Below, piece by piece: positions 45,696-55,795 of a stretch of DNA of 64,000 nucleotides. The notes under the pieces are model-generated. The model had not been told where the DNA came from. It ran no database searches and saw only the letters and a list, made by a program, of their open reading frames with translations. Each line of letters starts with the position of its first letter. Position 1 is the first letter of the stretch. Position numbers and translations under genes: made by a program. Source of the DNA: Devosia beringensis (lineage in GTDB: Bacteria > Pseudomonadota > Alphaproteobacteria > Rhizobiales > Devosiaceae); assembly GCF_014926585.1 (NCBI RefSeq), contig NZ_CP045422.1:3984766-4048765 (forward strand), read 5' to 3'.

Positions 45696-46756
45696 ACCCG
45701 GACAGACCCATGACGTTAAAGCCAGCCGCCTTTGCCATCCCCGGCGACATGACGCAAAAGACCGGCGGCTATATCTACGAGTATGAGCTGCTGATGGGGC
45801 TGCGCGCGCAGGGGCGTGCCGTCGAGCATGTCCAACTGCCGGCGGGCTTTCCGGATGCGACGGCGGCCGAGACCGCAGCGTCGATTGAGGCCATGGCGGC
45901 TATTGCCGATGATGTGCCGCTGATCATCGACGGCCTGGTCTTCGGCTCCATCGACACTGCCGGACTGGGCACGGTTCGGGCGCCGATCATTGCCATGATC
46001 CACCATCCGCTCGGATTGGAAACCGGCCTGCCGCCGGAAAGGGCGCGCGAATTGCTGCGGCGCGAGGCCGACAATCTCGAGCTCGCCCGGGCCGTCATCG
46101 TTCCCAGCCCGCATACGGCCCGCATCCTGATGCAGCAATTCGGGGTGGCCGAGGACAAGATCACCATCGCCCTGCCCGGCTTCCGCCCTGCCGACCCTGT
46201 TCATACCCCGCTTACCTCGCCGCTGATCCTGTCGGTGGGCCTGCTTGCCGAACGCAAGGGACACGATGTCCTGGTCGCGGCGCTTGCCCAGCTGGCCGAT
46301 CTCGCCTGGCAGGCGGAGATCGTCGGCAAGACGCACGATCCCAAAGTCGAAGCCCGGCTGCGCAACCAGATCATTACGCTCGGATTGGAGGCTCGCGTTA
46401 CGCTGGCCGGCCTGTTGCCGGACGCAGCGGTGATCGAGCGTTATCGCTCGGCCAGCATCTTCGCCCTTGCCACGCGCTATGAAGGTTATGGCATCGTGCT
46501 GGGTGAGGCCATGCTGCATGGCCTGCCGATCGTCACCTGCCGGACGGGGGCGGTGCCGGACACAGTGGCGGACGGCGCGGGCATGCTGGTGCCGGTCGAT
46601 GATGTCGATGCTTTTGCGGGGGCCTTGCGGAGCCTGCTGACCGATGCGGCGCAACGCCGGGCAATGGAGGAAAAATCGGCAGCGGCGGGTCGACTGTTGC
46701 CCAGCTGGCAGGCCACGGCCCAGCGCGTCGGCCATGTTATCGACCAGCTAAGCTAG
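45692..46756 (+). CDS. Glycosyltransferase family 4-like protein
   Basis: A 354-residue GT-B fold enzyme. The C-terminal half shows the GT4 pattern: ILSVGLLAERKGHDVLVAAL, VEIVGKT-like EIVGKTHDP, and FALATRYEGYGIVLGEAMLHGLPIV with the EGYG..LGEA nucleotide-sugar motif. The acceptor is unknown. It is ATGA-coupled to the ABC permease and ends the operon, which again links envelope glycolipid chemistry with this transporter. Confidence 0.88.
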   Translation: MNPDRPMTLKPAAFAIPGDMTQKTGGYIYEYELLMGLRAQGRAVEHVQLPAGFPDATAAETAASIEAMAAIADDVPLIIDGLVFGSIDTAGLGTVRAPIIAMIHHPLGLETGLPPERARELLRREADNLELARAVIVPSPHTARILMQQFGVAEDKITIALPGFRPADPVHTPLTSPLILSVGLLAERKGHDVLVAALAQLADLAWQAEIVGKTHDPKVEARLRNQIITLGLEARVTLAGLLPDAAVIERYRSASIFALATRYEGYGIVLGEAMLHGLPIVTCRTGAVPDTVADGAGMLVPVDDVDAFAGALRSLLTDAAQRRAMEEKSAAAGRLLPSWQATAQRVGHVIDQLS

Positions 46757-46837
46757 CCATTCCTGGATACCCGTGCCTGCCATGCAAGCTCACCTGTCGG
46801 GCGGCAAGCAGCGAGTGGTTACGCCCCAGCGTGCCGG

Positions 46838-47506
46838 CTAAGTGGCGTGGCTGAGACTGCGATAGGCGTCCTCAACGATGGAAATATGGGCCCGCATGGC
46901 ATTTTCGGCACCCTGTCGGTCGCCCTGCAAAATGGCTGCCACGACGCTGGTATGTTCCTGATGCGACTGGCGCAGGCGCTGCAGCACGGCGAACTGGGCG
47001 CGCCGGAAGGGCTGCAGCCGCTGGCGGGTCGAGCGGGTGACTTCGGCCAGATAGGGGTTGTGCGCGCCGTCATAGATGGCGCTGTGGAAGAGGTCATTGG
47101 CCTGGGCATAGGCGGTGGCGTCGCCGGCCCGCACCATGGCCGACATGTCCACATGCTGCCGCTCGAGGACATCGCGCTCGGCGGCGCTCATGGCCACCGC
47201 ACTCAGGCCGGCGCAAAGCGCCTCGAGATAACCCATGACCTCGAACATCCCCGCCAGCTTGGCGTCGTCGGGCTTGGCCACCACGGCCTGGATATGCGGC
47301 TTCTGCTCGATCAGCCCGCTGGCCGCCAGCAGGCGCAAGGCCTCGCGCACGGGGGTGCGGGAGACCGCAAAATGGCTGGCCAGGCTGGTTTCGTCCAGTG
47401 CCGTGCCCGGCGCCAGCTCGCCGCAGATGATGCGGTCGGCCAGCTTTTGTCGGATGTCCTCTGCCGAGGTGCGCGTGAGGCGTTGATGCACGTCTGAAAA
47501 CCCCAT
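46838..47506 (-). CDS. GntR-family regulator (FCD/FadR subfamily)
   Basis: A 222-residue regulator. The winged helix is at residues 15-75 (LADRIICGELAPGTALDETSLASHF, VSRTPVREALRLLAASGLIEQ). The all-helical FCD ligand domain follows, with conserved metal-ligand-type motifs (NDLFHSAIYD, HQEHTSVVAAI). It is the last gene of the biuret/formamidase operon and is 1-base coupled to the AtzH-like gene, so it probably senses an operon substrate. TGCATA-type dyads near 57.2-57.4 kb are candidate targets. Confidence 0.9.
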   Translation of the reverse strand: MGFSDVHQRLTRTSAEDIRQKLADRIICGELAPGTALDETSLASHFAVSRTPVREALRLLAASGLIEQKPHIQAVVAKPDDAKLAGMFEVMGYLEALCAGLSAVAMSAAERDVLERQHVDMSAMVRAGDATAYAQANDLFHSAIYDGAHNPYLAEVTRSTRQRLQPFRRAQFAVLQRLRQSHQEHTSVVAAILQGDRQGAENAMRAHISIVEDAYRSLSHAT

Positions 47507-47886
47507 CAGGCGGGCATGGCCATCATGCTCACATGCGCCGCCGCCACACGCCAGCTACCATCCTGCTTGATCCATGTCTGCATCTGTCGGCCCACCTGAC
47601 CCGGAAAGTCGGGCCGGTGAAACAGCGTTGACGCCGTCGCGACGGCATCGCCATAGGTGGTGATTACCAGCCGCTCCAGCGTGCGGATGAACGGCTGCTG
47701 GATGGCCCGGAAGGCCCGAATTTCATCGATGCCGTACTGGATCTCGCTGACGCCGTAGCGCACCGTTTCGGGCGCGGCGACAAACATGGCGTCAAGCGTC
47801 GCGCCATCATTGGCCAGCAGTGCCGTCTCATAGCGGTCAAAGGCGTCCTGCACCTCGGCAAGAATGCCGGGATCGTTGATGATCAT
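47506..47886 (-). CDS. AtzH/HpxZ-like protein (DUF3225)
   Basis: A 126-residue SnoaL/NTF2-fold protein. The N-terminal block (VQDAFDRYETALLANDGATLDAMF), YGVSEIQYGIDEIRAFRA and the ending QTWIKQDGSWRVAAAHVSMM are typical for DUF3225. In cyanurate degradation AtzH deaminates 1,3-dicarboxyurea to allophanate; in the hpx purine cluster HpxZ is linked to oxalurate breakdown. Either role fits here. It is coupled to its neighbours on both sides. Confidence 0.85.
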   Translation of the reverse strand: MIINDPGILAEVQDAFDRYETALLANDGATLDAMFVAAPETVRYGVSEIQYGIDEIRAFRAIQQPFIRTLERLVITTYGDAVATASTLFHRPDFPGQVGRQMQTWIKQDGSWRVAAAHVSMMAMPA

Positions 47887-48662
47887 GGCTGGCGCGCCTG
47901 CATCTGGTCACGCAGGCGGGTGAGGAAGGGAATCGTCTCGAACTGGTCGGCACGCACCTTGGCCCAGTCGACCCCCATGGGCCGCGCCATGACATTGCCG
48001 GTGGTGATGAGCTCGGCCTCGGTGGCCACAAAATCGAGCGGGCTGTCATGGCTCTCGATGACGATCTGGCTGTCATCGACCAGCTGCAGCGAATGCACGG
48101 TGGTGGCCATTGGCGTGCTGGCGGTGACGGTGCCCAGTTCGCGAAAGATTGCCGTTTCCAGATCGGCAAAGCCGGCACCCTTGCCGGTGCGTCCGCCGGC
48201 CCGGCTGACGGCCACCGAACCAACGACGCAGAAGTCGAGCGGCTCGACATCGGCGAATTCCATGCGCTGGCCATGCGCCATGAAACCCTGCGCCGTGGCC
48301 GCAAGTTCGAAGGAAATGTCCCTGGCCAGCAGCACCTGCGGATCGAGTCGCAGATAAGGGAAGTCCTTGGTGAGGTAGGGGACCGGCGTATAGACAATCT
48401 TGCCGTCGTAGAGCGCCCGTATGCGGATCGGGGTCTGGGCGTGGTCTGGATTGGTCTTGACGGTGCGCGCCGTCTGCCAGGCCTGGGTCTGCGCCAGGCG
48501 CCAGGCGGCGACATCGGCGCCGGCGAAATTGGGAATCATGCTCCAGGCCGGACCGACATTGACGCCGGCCTGCTCGAGCGCATGCCAGATGGCGTGGCGG
48601 ATCACGTCCTTGCCCGGATTGCGGCCGGCCCAGCGCCCCTGCTCGGTAATGCTCCTAGACAT
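47883..48662 (-). CDS. 5-formyltetrahydrofolate cyclo-ligase-like protein (MTHFS fold)
   Basis: A 259-residue protein resembling the MTHFS-domain relatives rather than bacterial Ygf[36 protein letters not shown] and YTPVPYL resemble the N-terminal domain of vertebrate MTHFSD. Whether it closes 5-formyl-THF or has a related ATP-dependent role is unknown. It sits next to formamidase and amidohydrolases, so a link to one-carbon units released from heterocycles is possible. It overlaps both neighbours. Confidence 0.75.
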   Translation of the reverse strand: MSRSITEQGRWAGRNPGKDVIRHAIWHALEQAGVNVGPAWSMIPNFAGADVAAWRLAQTQAWQTARTVKTNPDHAQTPIRIRALYDGKIVYTPVPYLTKDFPYLRLDPQVLLARDISFELAATAQGFMAHGQRMEFADVEPLDFCVVGSVAVSRAGGRTGKGAGFADLETAIFRELGTVTASTPMATTVHSLQLVDDSQIVIESHDSPLDFVATEAELITTGNVMARPMGVDWAKVRADQFETIPFLTRLRDQMQARQP

Positions 48663-49326
48663 GGGTCATGGCCTTCTCTAGGGCCGACAGCGGCGCCACC
48701 CAGCCGACAATGCCCCCCTGGGCCACGATCATTTCAATGGTGGCCCCCTTGAAGGCGGCAAAATAGCTTTCGGTGGCGTCCTCGACCAGCAGGCACTCAT
48801 AGCCGCGGTCATTGGCCTCGCGCATCGAGGTCTGGACGCAGACTTCCGTCGTGACCCCGGCAAAGACCAAATGGGTGATGCCCATGGCCTGCAGGCGCTC
48901 GTGCAGGCCGGTGGCCCAGAACATGCCCTTGCCCGGCTTGTCGATGACCAATTCGCCGTCCAGGGGCGCCAAAGCGTCGACGATCTGGTTGCCCGGTTCC
49001 CCCGCCACCAGCAGTCGCCCCATGGCGCCGGTCTCGCCGATATGCAGGCTTGGATTGCCGCGGACGATCTTGGAGGGCGGGCAATCGCTGAGGTCGGGGC
49101 GATGGGCCTCGCGGGTATGGATGACCGGCCAGCTCTGGTGGCGGAACAGCGCCAGTAGCCCCGCCACGGTGGGGATAATGGCAGCGAGCCGGGCTACGTC
49201 ATTGCCCAGGCTATCGCCAAAGCCGCCCGGCTCGATGAAATCGCGCTGCATGTCGATGACCACTAATGCCGTATGGGCCGGATCGAGATTGTAGTTATAG
49301 GGCCGGGCCGCAATCTCGATCATCAA
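48655..49326 (-). CDS. Isochorismatase-family cysteine hydrolase (BiuH-related)
   Basis: A 223-residue amidohydrolase. Triad: Asp in [10 protein letters not shown], Lys in [15 protein letters not shown] and Cys in [19 protein letters not shown]. It is a clear relative of the BiuH gene two positions upstream (shared [27 protein letters not shown]), so the operon encodes two related amidohydrolases. Biuret, ureidoacrylate or another ureide are possible substrates. It overlaps both neighbouring genes. Confidence 0.88.
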   Translation of the reverse strand: MMIEIAARPYNYNLDPAHTALVVIDMQRDFIEPGGFGDSLGNDVARLAAIIPTVAGLLALFRHQSWPVIHTREAHRPDLSDCPPSKIVRGNPSLHIGETGAMGRLLVAGEPGNQIVDALAPLDGELVIDKPGKGMFWATGLHERLQAMGITHLVFAGVTTEVCVQTSMREANDRGYECLLVEDATESYFAAFKGATIEMIVAQGGIVGWVAPLSALEKAMTHV

Positions 49327-50861
49327 TGACCCGCCATGTGCTGGCCGATGATATTGCGGTCGGTGTCCTCAAGCCGGGCGACATAGTTGATGGTCCCGCC
49401 GCTCATCACCGCCACGCGGTCGGCCAGTTCGAGGATTTCGTCGAGATCCTCGCTGACCAGCAGCACGGCAGCGCCGCGGTTGCGCTGCTCCATGATCTGA
49501 CTGCGGATTTCCGACACCGAAGCGAAATCGAGCCCGAAGCAGGGATTGGCGACGATCAGCACATCGACATCGCCGCTGAGCTCGCGCGCCAGCACGGCAC
49601 GCTGCACATTGCCGCCCGAGAGCGTCTCGATGGGCGCGTCGGCCGAGGTGGTCTTGATGCGATAGAGCGCAATCAGCTCGTCCGCGCGTTTGCGCATCGG
49701 CCCCGGCGACATCCACCAGCCCAGGCTCGCCACCGGCGGCTTGTCGAAGGCGCGGAAGGCCAGGTTTTCCGCCACGCTCATGCGCGGCACGGTGGCGTTC
49801 TTGAGCGGCTCCTCGGGCAGACCGAACACCTTGAACTTGTCAAAGGCGGCGCGGGTCGGGGAAAAATTCTGGCCGTGGATACGGATCTCGCCATCGCTGA
49901 GCTTGCGCTGCCCGGCCAGCGCTTCGACCAGCGCGCTCTGCCCATTGCCCGAAACCCCGGCAATGCCGACGATCTCGCCGGCATGGACCTTGAGGTTGAT
50001 CGCCGAGATCAGGTCATTGCCCTCGACATCCTGGGCGAACAGGCCTGCCAGTTCGAGCACCTCGCGCTGCTCATTGTGCTCGCGCCGCGTGGCGCGCTCG
50101 CGCACCTCGGTATCGCCGATCATCATCTGGCTCATCTCGGCGACGCTGGACGACTGGGCATCGCCCGAGCCGGTAAACTTGCCGCGCCGCAGCACGGTAA
50201 AGCCGTCGCAGAAGGCTTTGACCTCGCGGAACTTGTGGCTGATCATCAGCACGGTGATTTCCTTGCGCGCCGCCATGTCCCCGAGCAGGCCGAGCATTTC
50301 GTCGGCCTCGCCCGGCGTCAGCACCGAGGTCGGTTCATCCAGGATCATGAAGCGCTGGTCCAGATAGAGCAGCTTGAGGATTTCGAGCTTCTGCTTTTCG
50401 CCGGCCGAGAGCGAGGAGACCTGCGCATCGAGCGGCACCCGAAAGGGCATCTGGTCCATGAAGGCGGCCAAGTGTTTCTTCTCCTTGGCCCAGTCGATGA
50501 TGGCGGGCGCATCGGCGCGCGAAATCACAAGGTTTTCCGCCGCGGTGAGGCAGGGCACCAGGGTGAAGTGCTGATAGACCATGCCGATGCCATTGGCCCG
50601 TGCATCGCGCGGCGAGCGGATGCTGACCTCTTGGCCATCGAGCAGCACCCGGCCCTTGTCGGGCGCGTAGAAGCCCATGATGGATTTGACCAGGGTCGAC
50701 TTGCCGGCGCCGTTTTCGCCCAGCAGCGCATGAAACGAGCCGGCCGGCACATCGATCGAGACATCGTCGAGCGCCACCAGCGGCCCGAAGATCTTGGTCA
50801 TGCCAACGGCCTGCAGCGAGGGCGCGCGGCCAGTGGCCAGAAGGGGTGCGACGGCATTCAT
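49323..50861 (-). CDS. Nucleoside/simple-sugar-type ABC transporter ATPase (two domains)
   Basis: A 512-residue protein with two fused nucleotide-binding domains, as in YufO/NupO. The first has Walker [17 protein letters not shown], signature [16 protein letters not shown] and Walker [12 protein letters not shown]. The second has a degenerate Walker A ([14 protein letters not shown], glutamine for lysine) and signature [15 protein letters not shown], a family trait. With the two permeases at 52.6-54.6 kb it forms a BMP-dependent importer for nucleosides or heterocycles. Confidence 0.92.
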   Translation of the reverse strand: MNAVAPLLATGRAPSLQAVGMTKIFGPLVALDDVSIDVPAGSFHALLGENGAGKSTLVKSIMGFYAPDKGRVLLDGQEVSIRSPRDARANGIGMVYQHFTLVPCLTAAENLVISRADAPAIIDWAKEKKHLAAFMDQMPFRVPLDAQVSSLSAGEKQKLEILKLLYLDQRFMILDEPTSVLTPGEADEMLGLLGDMAARKEITVLMISHKFREVKAFCDGFTVLRRGKFTGSGDAQSSSVAEMSQMMIGDTEVRERATRREHNEQREVLELAGLFAQDVEGNDLISAINLKVHAGEIVGIAGVSGNGQSALVEALAGQRKLSDGEIRIHGQNFSPTRAAFDKFKVFGLPEEPLKNATVPRMSVAENLAFRAFDKPPVASLGWWMSPGPMRKRADELIALYRIKTTSADAPIETLSGGNVQRAVLARELSGDVDVLIVANPCFGLDFASVSEIRSQIMEQRNRGAAVLLVSEDLDEILELADRVAVMSGGTINYVARLEDTDRNIIGQHMAGH

Positions 50862-51580
50862 GGCAATCCCCTCAGGAAGGCGGCGCTGTCGATCACCGCG
50901 CCGAACACCCCGCCCTGCATCTTGATCATGTCAATCGCGGCCAGATGGTTTTCGATTTTTGTCGCGGCGCAGCAGTCCTCCAGCAGCAGGCACTCATAGC
51001 CGCGGTCATTGGCATCGCGCATGGTGGTATGGACGCAGACATCGGTGGTGACGCCGGCAAACACCAGATTGCGGATATTTTTCAGCCGCAACACCAGTTC
51101 GAAATCGGTGGCGATGAAGGTGCCCTTACCCGGTTTGTCGATAATGGCCTCGCCCGGTTCTGGCTGCAGTTCGGGGATGATTTCCCAGCCCGGCTCGCCG
51201 CGCACGAGGATGCGCCCGGCCGGGCCTTGGTCGCCAATGCCGGCGCCGATGCGCTGGCTGCGCCAGCGCTTGTTGGGCGGCAGATCGGAGAGATCGGGCT
51301 TGTGACCCTCGCGGGTATGGATGATGGGGTAGCCCTTGGCACGCATGCCGGCCAGCACCGCCTGGATCGGCCCGATCGGCGCCCGGGTCAGGGAAATGTC
51401 ATAACCCATGGTATCGACATAGCCGCCGGGGGCGCAGAAATCGACCTGCATGTCGATCACCACCAGCGCGGTATTGTGTGGCCCCCAATTGCCGTCGAAG
51501 GGCCATGGATAGGGGTCGGCGGCAAGGGTGGTGCCGCCCGGGACCATGGCCTCATTGATGCGTTCGTCGATCAAGCTCAT
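50858..51580 (-). CDS. biuH: Biuret amidohydrolase-like cysteine hydrolase
   Basis: A 240-residue enzyme that, as far as I recall the Rhizobium leguminosarum BiuH sequence, follows it along its length: [63 protein letters not shown] and [18 protein letters not shown]. Triad: Asp in VIDMQ, Lys in [10 protein letters not shown] and Cys in TTDVCV. BiuH converts biuret to allophanate and ammonia. It is ATGA-coupled to the ABC ATPase and to formamidase. Confidence 0.88.
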   Translation of the reverse strand: MSLIDERINEAMVPGGTTLAADPYPWPFDGNWGPHNTALVVIDMQVDFCAPGGYVDTMGYDISLTRAPIGPIQAVLAGMRAKGYPIIHTREGHKPDLSDLPPNKRWRSQRIGAGIGDQGPAGRILVRGEPGWEIIPELQPEPGEAIIDKPGKGTFIATDFELVLRLKNIRNLVFAGVTTDVCVHTTMRDANDRGYECLLLEDCCAATKIENHLAAIDMIKMQGGVFGAVIDSAAFLRGLP

Positions 51581-52599
51581 TCGGCGGCCTCCGGCAGGGT
51601 ATCGCCGAAGCGGCGCTGCGGCCTGGCAAAGCCCGACGGCGTGCCGTCCTTGACCTTGACGCTATCTTCCCAGGGCAGGCGGTAACGGCCATTGATCAGG
51701 TCATGCATGTAGGAATAAGGGGCGTCCTGCGCGCCGCCCTCGACGGCGGTAAAGCCGCGATGGCCGAGCTGGTAAATATTGTTCTCGACGCCCCAATTGG
51801 CCCGCGCCTCGCGCACCAGATCGGGCCGCACCTCGGCAGTGATGATCTCGTCGACCCGGCCCGTCACCCCTTCGGCGATGATCGAGCCGTCGAAATTGAC
51901 GATCATCGCCTCGCCCATGGAGTCAAAGGTCCCATCGGAGCCGCACATGCAGACATTGGCGGTGACCATGAGGTTGCAGAACGAATTGGACTGGTTGGTG
52001 AAGCGCCAGGCCTGGCGGATCGGGGCGGTATAGCCGGCGGTGCGCAGCATGATTTCGGCGCCCTTATAGGCAGCCTCGCGCGCCATTTCGGGGAACATGC
52101 CATCGTGGCAGATGATGAGGCTGAGCTTGCAGCCCTTGGGGCCATCGATGACCGGAATGCCGAGGTCGCCCGGCTCCCAAGGCTCAACCGGCACCCAAGG
52201 ATGCAGCTTGCGGTAATAGAGCTTGAGCTCACCCTGATCGTCGATGATCAGGCCCGAATTATAGGGATTGCCGCCCGGATTGGCCTCCATGATGGAGAAG
52301 CACCCCCAGATGGCATTGTCGCGGCAGGCCTTCTTGAAGGCGGCCACTTCGGGACCATCCAGACGGCACATGATGGCCGGGTTGGTATCCATGGACAGGC
52401 CATGCAGCGCATATTCGGGGAAGACGACGAGGTCCATGGTGCCCAGATTGCGCCGCGCCTTGCCGACCAGTTCGACAATGCGCGCCGTCTGGGCGGCCAG
52501 GTCTGCCGGCGTCTCGACCAGCGGCAGCTTGAGCTGCACCAGCCCGATGACGACGCCATTCTCCGATTTGTTCAACCCGCCAAGACCGGACATGGGCAA
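51577..52599 (-). CDS. amiF: Formamidase (nitrilase family)
   Basis: A 340-residue carbon-nitrogen hydrolase, matching AmiF rather than broad amidases. Features: [14 protein letters not shown] (Glu), [20 protein letters not shown] (Lys), [24 protein letters not shown] (Cys), and the family-specific ending [22 protein letters not shown] with KLPWED-type [13 protein letters not shown]. It hydrolyses formamide to formate and ammonia. It lies 3 bases from the permease gene and overlaps biuH, so formamide may arise from the imported substrate. Confidence 0.92.
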   Translation of the reverse strand: MPMSGLGGLNKSENGVVIGLVQLKLPLVETPADLAAQTARIVELVGKARRNLGTMDLVVFPEYALHGLSMDTNPAIMCRLDGPEVAAFKKACRDNAIWGCFSIMEANPGGNPYNSGLIIDDQGELKLYYRKLHPWVPVEPWEPGDLGIPVIDGPKGCKLSLIICHDGMFPEMAREAAYKGAEIMLRTAGYTAPIRQAWRFTNQSNSFCNLMVTANVCMCGSDGTFDSMGEAMIVNFDGSIIAEGVTGRVDEIITAEVRPDLVREARANWGVENNIYQLGHRGFTAVEGGAQDAPYSYMHDLINGRYRLPWEDSVKVKDGTPSGFARPQRRFGDTLPEAAE

Positions 52600-52602
52600 C
52601 TC

Positions 52603-53523
52603 CTATTTGGTGATGGACAATTCGCCTGGCACTTCGCGGGCAGCGCCCTTGGAGCGCGCCGAGGCGATCATGATGAACAGCGTCAGGATGTAGGGGGCGG
52701 CATTGAAGAAGTAGTAGCCTTGGGAAATGCCGATCGACTGCAGCGAGGGGCCAATCGCTCCGGCAGCTCCAAAGAGCAGCGCCGCCCAGATGCAGCGGAT
52801 CGGGTCCCAGCGGGCAAAGATCACCAGCGCCACCGCCATCAGGCCCTGGCCCGAGCTCAGGCCCTGGTTCCACGACCCCGGATAGTAAAGCGAGAGGAAG
52901 GCGCCGCCGATCCCGGCCAGGAACCCGCCCGCCGCGGTGGCCAGGAAACGCACCCAGTCCACCGACACGCCCATGGCCCGAGCCGAGGCGGCGCTGTCGC
53001 CGGTCATGCGCACGATCAGGCCCCAGCGCGTATTGGCAAAGGCCCAGCGCATCACAATGGCCAGGACGATGCCGACGAAAAAGAGCGGATTGACCTGCAG
53101 CGCCTGCGCCAAAGCGGCATTGCCGGTCCAGTCGCCCAGCGCGATGGCGTCGAGCCGGGGCGCCGTGGGCTGGATGAAGGGCTTGCCGAAAAAGAAGGCC
53201 AGACCCGTGCCGAAACTCATGATGGCAATGCCCACGGCGATGTCGTTGACCTTGGGCAGCTTGCAGATATAGCCGTGCAGCGCGCCCAGGAAGAGCCCCG
53301 AGCCGCCCGCCGCCAGCACACCCAGCCAGGCATTGCCCGAGAGATAGGAAACGGCATAGGCGGTCATGGCGCCGAGCACCAGATTGCCCTCGAGCCCCAG
53401 ATTGATGCGGCCCGACTTTTCGGTCAGGCATTCGCCCAGGCCGACAAACATGAAGGGTGTGGAGACTCGGATGGCCCCGCCCAACATGGCGATGAGAACG
53501 GTGATGACGGCGCTGTCCATCAT
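52603..53523 (-). CDS. ABC transporter permease, nucleoside/sugar type (YufQ-like)
   Basis: A 306-residue membrane protein with about nine helices. FVGLGECLTEKSGRINLGLEGNLVLGAM near the N-terminus is the typical motif of BMP-linked permeases. Its start overlaps the stop of the partner permease by four bases. Confidence 0.9.
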   Translation of the reverse strand: MMDSAVITVLIAMLGGAIRVSTPFMFVGLGECLTEKSGRINLGLEGNLVLGAMTAYAVSYLSGNAWLGVLAAGGSGLFLGALHGYICKLPKVNDIAVGIAIMSFGTGLAFFFGKPFIQPTAPRLDAIALGDWTGNAALAQALQVNPLFFVGIVLAIVMRWAFANTRWGLIVRMTGDSAASARAMGVSVDWVRFLATAAGGFLAGIGGAFLSLYYPGSWNQGLSSGQGLMAVALVIFARWDPIRCIWAALLFGAAGAIGPSLQSIGISQGYYFFNAAPYILTLFIMIASARSKGAAREVPGELSITK

Positions 53524-54629
53524 GTGCGGTCGGCCCCCGTGCCGGGCTGGAAGAACTTGATGCGGCCATAGAGCGTCTCGCTGGTCAGCAGCACGACGAA
53601 GATGATGCCCTGCAGCACCAGCACGGTGGCGTCGGGCATGCCCATGCGCCGCTGCACCAGCCCGCCGGCGGCCGCGATGGCGCCGAACAGGATGGCCACC
53701 GGCACCACCGCCAGCGGATTGTGCCGCGCCAGGAAGGCCACCAGAATGCCGGTAAAGCCATAGCCGGCCACCAACGAGGCATTGGCTTGGCCGTGAATGG
53801 CGGCCACTTCAAAGAAGCCGGCCAGCCCCGCACAAGCGCCGGCAATGGCGCAACAGGTGATTACGAGGAACCCCACCGGCAGGCCCTGCGCCAAGGCGGC
53901 GCGCGGATTGCCGCCGGTCATGCGGGCGGCAAAGCCAAAGGTGGTGCGTGACATCAGGATATAGAGCGCCACGGCCAGCACCACCCCGGCGCCCAGGCCC
54001 CAATGCACATCGCTGAAGGGCATGGGGCCGATGCGATAGGCGTCGCCGATCGGCATGGTGCTCGGCTTGTTGGCCGAAGCCGGGTCGCGCAGCGCGCCCT
54101 CGACGAAAAAGTTCATGATGGCAATGGCGATATAGCTCAGCAGCAGGGACGAAATGGTCTCGTTGACGCCGCGATAATGCTTGAGCCAGCCGGCCAGCCC
54201 GATCCAGCAGCCGCCCACCAGCATGGCCGTGATCGCCATGATGGCCAGGGTAATGCCGGGCGCCACCGCACTGCTGACCAAGGGAATAGCAATGGCCGCG
54301 GCGGCAAAGCCGCCCAGGACCAAAGCCCCTTCGCCGCCGATAATGGTCAGGCCGATCCGCGCCGGCACGGCAAAGGCCAGCCCGGTCAGCATCAGCGGCG
54401 CTGCGCGCTGCAGCGTATTCTGGATGGAAAAGGCACTGCCAAAGCCACCGACCCAGACCAGGGCGAAGAAATCGATCGGCGACTGGCCGATAACCAGAAG
54501 GAACAGCGAGAAGAGCAGCGCCGACGCCACCAGCGCCCCGACGGGGATGACGACGGTTTCGGCGAGTTTCAGCGTCCGCACATTGGGATTGCGGGTTCGG
54601 GGCTCAAATCCTGCATTGGCGATGGTCAT
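53520..54629 (-). CDS. ABC transporter permease, nucleoside/sugar type (YufP-like)
   Basis: A 369-residue permease with about ten helices. RAAPLMLTGLAFAVPARIGLTIIGGEGALVLGG corresponds to the conserved block of its partner, and VAGYGFTGILVAFLARHNPLAVVP to the late one. It is 74 bases from the disrupted binding-protein gene. Confidence 0.9.
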   Translation of the reverse strand: MTIANAGFEPRTRNPNVRTLKLAETVVIPVGALVASALLFSLFLLVIGQSPIDFFALVWVGGFGSAFSIQNTLQRAAPLMLTGLAFAVPARIGLTIIGGEGALVLGGFAAAAIAIPLVSSAVAPGITLAIMAITAMLVGGCWIGLAGWLKHYRGVNETISSLLLSYIAIAIMNFFVEGALRDPASANKPSTMPIGDAYRIGPMPFSDVHWGLGAGVVLAVALYILMSRTTFGFAARMTGGNPRAALAQGLPVGFLVITCCAIAGACAGLAGFFEVAAIHGQANASLVAGYGFTGILVAFLARHNPLAVVPVAILFGAIAAAGGLVQRRMGMPDATVLVLQGIIFVVLLTSETLYGRIKFFQPGTGADRT

Positions 54630-55795
54630 CGATCCACTCCGCTGAACGTTTCGGCGTCGCCCTCCCCATGGGAGAGGGCGACCGGCGAGCAGGCGGCGTG
54701 AAGTCAGGTAATCGAGCCGACCACGCCTTCGAGCAGGTAGTTCATCCCGTCAAGCACGGGATCGTAATTATCCATCGTCCCCTCGATCACCACATTGCCC
54801 ATATTGTCCTTGAGCGGACCGACATAGATGGGTTCCTGGTTCTTGAGGGCGGCAATGGCGGCATCTGCCGCAGCAATGGCTTCGGGCGTCGCGCCCGCGC
54901 CATAGGGCGTGTTCTGCAGCATGTCATTGTGGTAGCCGCCGGCCACGAAATTGGGCAGGGGCTCACCCTTGGCCAGCAGCTCGGCATACATCGAATAGAT
55001 GGTGCTCCACTTGTATTCGGCGCCGGTGATGAAGCCGTTGGGCGCCAGTGGGGCCTGGCTGGCATTGTGGCCGCAGGTCTTCACGCCGCGCGCTTCGGCG
55101 GTTTCCACCACCACTTTGGGGCCATCGACATGGCAGGTGATGACGTCGCAGCCGGCGTCGATCAGCGCATTGGTTGCCTCGGCCTCGCGCACTGGCATGG
55201 ACCATTCGCCGGTAAAAATCACCTGCACGGTCGCGGCCGGATTGGTCTTCCTGGCGCCGAGCAGGAAGGAATTGACATTGGATAGCACCGTGGGGATCGG
55301 CTTGGCGGCGACGAAGCCGAGCTTGCCGGTGGGGCTGGATGCGCCGGCGGCCACGCCATCCACATAATGGGCCTGGTTGAGGTAGCAGAAATAGGAGCCG
55401 GCATTGGCCGGGTCGCCCTCCTTCCAAAGGGGCGCCGCGTGGCGGAACTGCACGTCGGGATATTTCTGGGCCATCTCGACCACGAAGGGGCTGTAATAGC
55501 CAAACGATGTCGCCAGGATCAGATTGGCACCGTCCAGGTTGATCATGGACTCCATGGATTGGCTGACCGCGTCGGTCTCGGGGACATTCTCTTCCTCGAT
55601 GACGGTGACGCCAGGCACTGCCTTTAGGATTTCCATGGCCACGGCATGGGCCTGGTTCCAGCCAAAGTCATCGCGCGGCCCGACATAGACGGCCCCCAGC
55701 ACGATCGGCGATTGCGCCCGGGCCAGGCCCATGGGCAGCGCCGTTGCAAGCATGCCGGCAGCGCGGCCTTGAGCAGCGAACGACGGGAAAGTGAT

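Noticed and set aside
43961..46756. A single 931-residue frame that would fuse ABC-region sequence to the glycosyltransferase
   Set aside because: The first ~580 codons are the out-of-frame shadow of the permease gene. The real gene starts at the ATG at 45692, coupled to the permease stop.
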